This document shows positions 59,208 to 64,000 of a DNA stretch of 64,000 nucleotides, in pieces; the stretch's first letter is position 1, and every line of letters begins with the position of its first letter. The stretch is from NCBI GenBank assembly GCA_029379385.1, contig CM055614.1, positions 16,659,994 to 16,723,993 of the forward strand, given 5' to 3'. This DNA is from Quillaja saponaria (lineage: Eukaryota; Streptophyta; Magnoliopsida; Fabales; Quillajaceae). A model generated the notes under the pieces. The model was given only the letters and a program-made list of their open reading frames with translations. It made no database searches and was not told the DNA's origin. A program made the translations under genes and the position numbers.

Positions 59208-59905
59208 GTCTAAAGGCTTTGCACCAATCTCAACACGAAGTTTGAAATTTTCTCAGAAGCATTTGGTGTTCTCATCACATTTTTTAAGCTTCAATTTCAT
59301 AGGTTTCCTCATGTGCAGCTGGCGTTCTTTATGACTTTTTTTTTTTTTGGTTATAATTCATTTCATAGTAGTTATGTCTGTAGATATATGTAGCTACAGA
59401 TCAATGACAACAAAATTATCTAAAGAGACTGCAAATACAATGACTCAATGAGATATTTTGTATTATTTTTTAAATTCTTTTTCTTTTTATTTTGTGTGAA
59501 CATTAGAAAATTTTAGTATTTTTGTATATTTTTATATTCTTCTTTTGAATAAAAAAAAAATTTTGAATTTCATCTATTGATTTCACAAGATGTTCAATTG
59601 AAATGTAGCAAAAGAAAAACAATTATGAATGCGTACATGTTTATATATATATATTTATGGCACGTTTCTATACTCATGATATATTTATGGCACATTTCTA
59701 TACTTACTATCATATAAATAAGAGAAAATAATTAATTTAAGAGAATGATAAGAATATTTAGTCAACTTGAATCAATTAAAAATATAAAATAATTACAAAC
59801 AAAAAAAATTAATAAAAATAAAAGGAAAAAAAATTATACTGTAAACCGGTGAAAAAAGAAATTAAATTCTCCACATCACTATGTTTCTGGTTTTACTAGC
59901 ATAAA

Positions 59906-59937
<32 letters not shown>

Positions 59938-60590
59938 ACAAAAATTTATTATTAAAAAAAAAAAACTGATAGAGTTATTCTATTAACATAAGAAAAAATA
60001 ATTACCTCCTATTTTCGTTTTAGAAAAAGACAAAAATTATGAACATTTTACCTCCCATCAACCTATTCATAAGAGGGAAAAGAATTTAACTATTTACTGC
60101 CTATGTTTCTGGTCTTACTCTATCATTTTTTAAAGTCATCACCACTATTTCACTGACAACTAAAAATCCTTTAGTAAAAAGATATGGAGTCTTTGTGAAA
60201 TTTTTTCCCTATTAGGTGTACTTTTTTTGTGCCAAGACCCTATTAGGTGTACTTGATTATGTATAAAGAATAGAATCTTACCAGCACAAGTTAGTCTTAT
60301 TTTATTATATTGAATACATTTATTTCGAAGATGATTGAGTAATAACACTAAATTAGGTTTTTCGTTCCATAGTGACAACAATGCAAATAAAAGACAAAAG
60401 CAAGAATCAGAATATATTATGCATAGATACGAGTGTATAAAACATGAAAAATATCTGAATGTTTTCATTGTACGTTTTTGATTGAAAGTATCTAAAAACA
60501 ATATTGTTAAAGTAAAAGCAAGATGAATTTAGTAATTTTCGTATATAGGAGAGTTATTATTATAAACTTGTTTGTTATTATCATTATATA
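59208..60590. other. AT-rich intergenic, no supported gene
   Basis: Poly(A) and TA runs at 59,901-59,937 and others. A minus-strand frame of 113 codons at 60,160-60,501 is Cys-, Leu- and Phe-rich without a recognisable domain, and I do not support it as a gene. Confidence 0.5.
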
Positions 60591-61156
60591 TAGGGGTGGT
60601 AATGAACCGAGTTAGTTTATAAATAATTTATGAGCTACTCGTTAAGAATTCGGATCAAACTCGACTCTTTTTTTAAACGAACCAATCTAAGTTTTATTTT
60701 GAGCTCGTTTAGTAAAATGAATCGAGTTCAATCTTTCTAAAACTTGGCTCGTGAGCTCGTAAACTAGCTCGTTTAGTATTATTTATATATATATTTATAA
60801 TAAATATATTTATATACAAAAAATTAATATAATTGTTACTTGGTTTAGTGATAATTTACACAAATACTTATTAAGTGGTATTAGGTTCAACTCTCTTTGC
60901 CTATAAAACTTATTTAGTATTTTAAAAAAATCTTTAAGAATATTAAGTGGTCTTGGGTTCAACTCTCTTTGCTTACAAAACTTATTTAATATTCTAAAAA
61001 AATCTTCAAGAGCCCTCAACGAGAACTCTCTTTGCTTACAAAACTTTTTAATATTTTAAAAAAAATCTTCAATAGCTCTTAACGAGCCTAACCAAGCTTG
61101 AACTTGAATATTTGATCACAAGTTTTTAACGAGCTTAAAGCTCATTGACATCCCTA
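60591..61156. mobile_element. hAT-like MITE, copy 2, with tRNA-like internal boxes
   Basis: The left end TAGGGGTGGTAATGAACCGA and the complement of the right end, TAGGGATGTCAATGAGC, are related. Flanking 8-mers ATTATATA and ATCACACA agree at five positions, all differences T/C. GAGCTCGT-type subterminal repeats match the copy at 15,957-16,357. The inner segment CTTGGTTTAGTGATAA ... GGTTCAACTCTC recurs, with the GGGTTCAACTCTCTTTGC part duplicated. Confidence 0.65.
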
Positions 61157-61676
61157 ATCACACATGCTTACACTTACATGCTTATTTAAATTTTTTTATT
61201 TAAAAAATATAAAAATTCTTTGTGAGTATATTTCTTTTAGTGTACTTTTCTAATAGTATGAAATTGTAGGGATAACAATTTTTTTTATATAATTAGCATT
61301 ATTGTATGCGCTCACATATTTATTCAGATATATATTTTTCAAAAAAATTATATTAATTTTTTTAATTGTACTCATCTATCAATATATAAATTTTTTAGTG
61401 TATTTCTTGAGCATGTAAAATTTTAAAGATGACAAATTCTTAATTTATTTTATTATAACAATCTCAGTTATGTAATGAGTTTGACGTTTGATCTTGAAGT
61501 ATATTTGAAAAAACTTTACACAAAGATAGAAAAATACTATTAATTTTATTTTATGTATGAACAGCTCAACAATGCAAACTTCCACTCACAAATAAATGGC
61601 TTTCCCTTGGCAGTCTTTCTTCTCATCAGCGCCTTTCGGCTCTCTCTACCGCTCATAGCTGTATAGTTATTCCAGA
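61157..61676. other. Upstream region of the XTH gene
   Basis: A/T-rich, turning richer in C and T from about 61,600. No specific regulatory element can be assigned with confidence. Confidence 0.4.
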
Positions 61677-61808
61677 CCTCTCTCTCCTTCCCCGGCAGCC
61701 TTCCTTCTCTCTTCTCAGTTCTCTCATATAAAACACAGACTTAAAGCAAAATACCCAGAACAGGAAAACCATACATTTATACTATAAGAACTGAAATTTA
61801 CATAGGAA
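61677..61808 (+). promoter_or_regulatory. Core promoter and 5' leader of the XTH gene
   Basis: TATAAAA at 61,727-61,733 lies about 80 bp before the ATG. Upstream is a strong CT-rich tract (61,677-61,725), a common plant core promoter element. Confidence 0.5.
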
Positions 61809-64000
61809 ATGGGGGGCTTTTATCTGGGATTGCTCTTGTTTTTCTCTCTGCCTTTTGTTTTTGCTTCTGGCTCAGTGAGAAATTTTCCCACCATAGCCTT
61901 TGATGAAGGGTATACACACTTGTTTGGGAATGACAATCTTGCTATCTTTAGAGATGGAAAATCAGTTCATCTTACACTGGATGAGCGAACAGGTTTTCAT
62001 CTGTGGTTGAAATAATATGAGTTTGATTGTGTTTCTAAGGGTTTTCTGACTTAGATGTTTTTTTTTTTTTTTCATATTCTTTTGTGGTGTTTATCTGCAG
62101 GTTCTGGATTTGTGGCTCAGGACATTTACCTTCATGGGTATTTCAGTGCTTCAATTAAGTTGCCTGCTGATTATACTGCTGGGGTTGTAGTTGCATTTTA
62201 TGTGAGTGATCAATCAGTTTAACCTTCCCATTAATTAATTTATTTAGTTGTTCATATTCCAAGATCCTATTATGGTGATTAATCTGTAATTACTTTTAAC
62301 ACCCAGATATTATTTTTCACACTGTTCATTGAAAAAGTTTTTTTTCCCATGATTTCAATCTATTTTTATTCTCATACCATTTTTTGTCAAGTTTCTTCAT
62401 TTTTAAACATATATTTGAAATTTGTAATTTTGCACTGATACATGACTAACTTTGAAAGTTTTTATCAAACTGTACCAAGAAGACAACCTTTTTCTCGAAT
62501 TTTTAAGTTTTAGTGAATTAATTGGCTAAAGTTCAACAATCTGATCCAACCAATCTCTGCCAAATTGGTTGGCTACAGATTTTTGTCTTCGATGTCATCT
62601 GTATAATACAGAAGAATCATTTTATTCATTATTTGTTTTTCTTGTTATTGTTCTCAGATGTCAAATGGTGATATGTACGGGAAGAACCATGATGAAATCG
62701 ATTTTGAGTTCTTGGGAAACATCAGGGGTAAAGATTGGAGGATTCAGACAAATGTTTATGGCAATGGAAGCACTGGCTTAGGAAGAGAGGAAAGATATGG
62801 TCTTTGGTTCGATCCTTCTGACGATTTACATCAGTACGGTATTCTTTGGTCTGATGCTCAAATCATGTAAGCATCAATCAGAACCCAGTATTCCCTATTT
62901 GTTTCTCCTTAATTTTCTATTTTGGATCAAATATTTTATATCCTCTGCTACAAATAATGGCATTTTTGTCACCCTATTTTGCTATTTGGTCACTAGTAAT
63001 CTACTACCTTCTTTCTGGGTTTGACATTCTGCCTTTGGTGTTGATTATTGGATAAGCCAGTTTTGTTTTTCTGGAAATGAAGTCCAGACTCGAGATATTG
63101 CTCTTTGTTATGTTTCCCACTTATTACATCTGCTTTTATCAAAACCAGTTTTTCCTTTAATAGCTTGACTAGAACTCTATTTCTCTGTTTGGTAACTGAT
63201 AAAAAAGAGATTATAAAGAAAAGTAAAATCTAATGTGATTGCGACATATGCTCTTAAAAGATTCAAGAAAACCAGAAAGTGTTACTAGTTAAATGCTTAA
63301 ATTTATTGATTAGTGTTAATTTTCTTTTCCCAGTTATCTAAACAGTTAACTTAGAGGGCAATATGAAATATCTACCTAGTATATGAGAAAGAGATAGAGT
63401 CCTCTTTGGAATATTTTCCATGAATTTTCATTCTAACATGTTGCAAGGAAATAACTCCAATTATAAGAACAAAAATCAGTGATAAGTTTTACTTTGTAAT
63501 TTATGTTGTGCTTATTCTGTACAGATTTTATGTGGACAATGTTCCCATTAGAGAAGTTAAGAGAACAGAATCTATGGGAGCAGACTTCCCCTCAAAGCCG
63601 ATGACTTTGTATGCCACAATATGGGATGGGTCTGATTGGGCTACCAATGGAGGCAAATATAGAGTAAGTTACAAATATGCACCCTACATAGCTGAATTCT
63701 CTGATCTCATCCTGCATGGATGTGCAGTCGACCCCATTGAACATATATCCAAGTGTGATAGTGCTAAAATTCCCACTGGTGTCACACCAATACAAAGAAT
63801 CAAAATGGAAAATTTCAGGAAGAACCACATTACATACTCATACTGCTATGACAGGGTTAGATACAAAATTTCCCAACCAGAGTGTGTAATTAATCCCCAA
63901 GAAGCTAAAAGACTCAGGGTCTTTGATCCTGTTACATTTGGTAAAGGCCAACGTCACCACGGAAAACGACGACATCACCACAACCGAGCAAGCCAGGTAG
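61809..64000 (+). CDS. Xyloglucan endotransglucosylase/hydrolase, group III-B type (XTH27-30-like), 3' end cut by window
   Basis: Exons are 61,809-61,992, 62,101-62,201, 62,658-62,866 and 63,525 to the edge, all with GT/AG introns and consistent phases. They give 323 residues so far. XTHs cut and rejoin wall xyloglucan in the apoplast. A signal peptide covers about residues 1-20. The GH16 catalytic motif [10 protein letters not shown] (E108 nucleophile, D110, E112 acid/base) is intact. The usual N-glycosylation site just after it is replaced by NGS at N131, as in group [24 protein letters not shown] and [13 protein letters not shown] follow. The XET_C domain has [18 protein letters not shown] tail rich in His, Arg and Lys ([15 protein letters not shown]) is typical of the XTH27-30 subgroup. 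The TAG at 63,998 is out of frame; the last codon is split by the window edge. Confidence 0.95.

Noticed and set aside
60160..60501. Minus-strand open frame of 113 codons
   Set aside because: Cys/Leu/Phe-rich translation of A/T-rich DNA without domain, splice context or promoter; consistent with chance.
63998..64000. TAG at the window edge as the XTH stop codon
   Set aside because: It is out of frame with exon 4; in-frame reading ends CAG GTA G, so the gene continues past the edge.

Overview
The window looks like nuclear DNA of a eudicot plant. It is AT-rich, its few genes have short exons with GT/AG introns, and most of it is layered plant transposable elements (Tekay-type Ty3/gypsy chromovirus, L1 and RTE LINEs, hAT, PIF/Harbinger, CACTA, Mutator-like, Helitron) plus a decayed caulimovirid insertion. 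I cannot name the species. No bacterial-type features, CRISPR arrays, tRNA or rRNA genes were seen.

Host genes. (1) 91-204, minus: an exon of an LSD1/LOL-type zinc-finger gene running off the left edge, with a possible GC-rich 5' exon and promoter at 3,600-3,970. (2) 14,480-15,336, minus: a complete two-exon CASP-like (CASPL1-type) membrane protein gene. (3) 36,502-36,678, plus: a truncated pseudogene of the N-terminus of a DUF593 myosin-binding (MYOB-type) protein. (4) 61,809-64,000, plus: a four-exon xyloglucan endotransglucosylase/hydrolase (XTH, group III-B like), cut by the right edge a few codons before its end. XTH remodels wall xyloglucan. CASPL proteins are membrane scaffold-like proteins. 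LSD1/LOL proteins are regulators of cell death. The genes are unrelated neighbours, not a cluster.

Transposon layout. 0.2-0.6 kb: L1 3' fragment with a 14-bp target duplication. 4.6-6.15 kb: Mutator-like element with long inverted repeats and a gene-like interior. 6,665-12,318: a full-length but decayed PIF/Harbinger element with matching ends, a SANT/Myb ORF1 and a DDE transposase. 16.0-16.4 and 60.6-61.2 kb: two copies of one hAT-like MITE containing tRNA-like Pol III boxes. 16.6-27.8 kb: one L1 LINE (endonuclease, reverse transcriptase, zf-RVT, RNase H) split first by CACTA-like DNA and then by a 5.75-kb block carrying an endogenous pararetrovirus relic. 28.76-29.10 kb: RTE fragment. 30,470-31,431: a 481-bp tandem duplication that looks perfect. 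31.65-35.6 kb: decayed hAT element with BED fingers. 36.7-39.99 kb: CACTA-like. 43,720-53,204: complete but dead Tekay-type retrotransposon with two long terminal repeats. 53.98-57.12 kb: two copies of a Mutator-like MITE (a third is at 41.17-41.79 kb), one split by a Helitron and the other by a Tourist-like MITE. 57.4-58.2 kb: a second Helitron of the same family.

I see no new enzymatic system. The most informative content is the nesting history, where several insertions can be resolved to the base; the exact 481-bp duplication; the apparent full-length Harbinger element; the truncated MYOB fragment abutting CACTA-like DNA; and the tRNA-like promoter boxes inside the hAT-type MITE.
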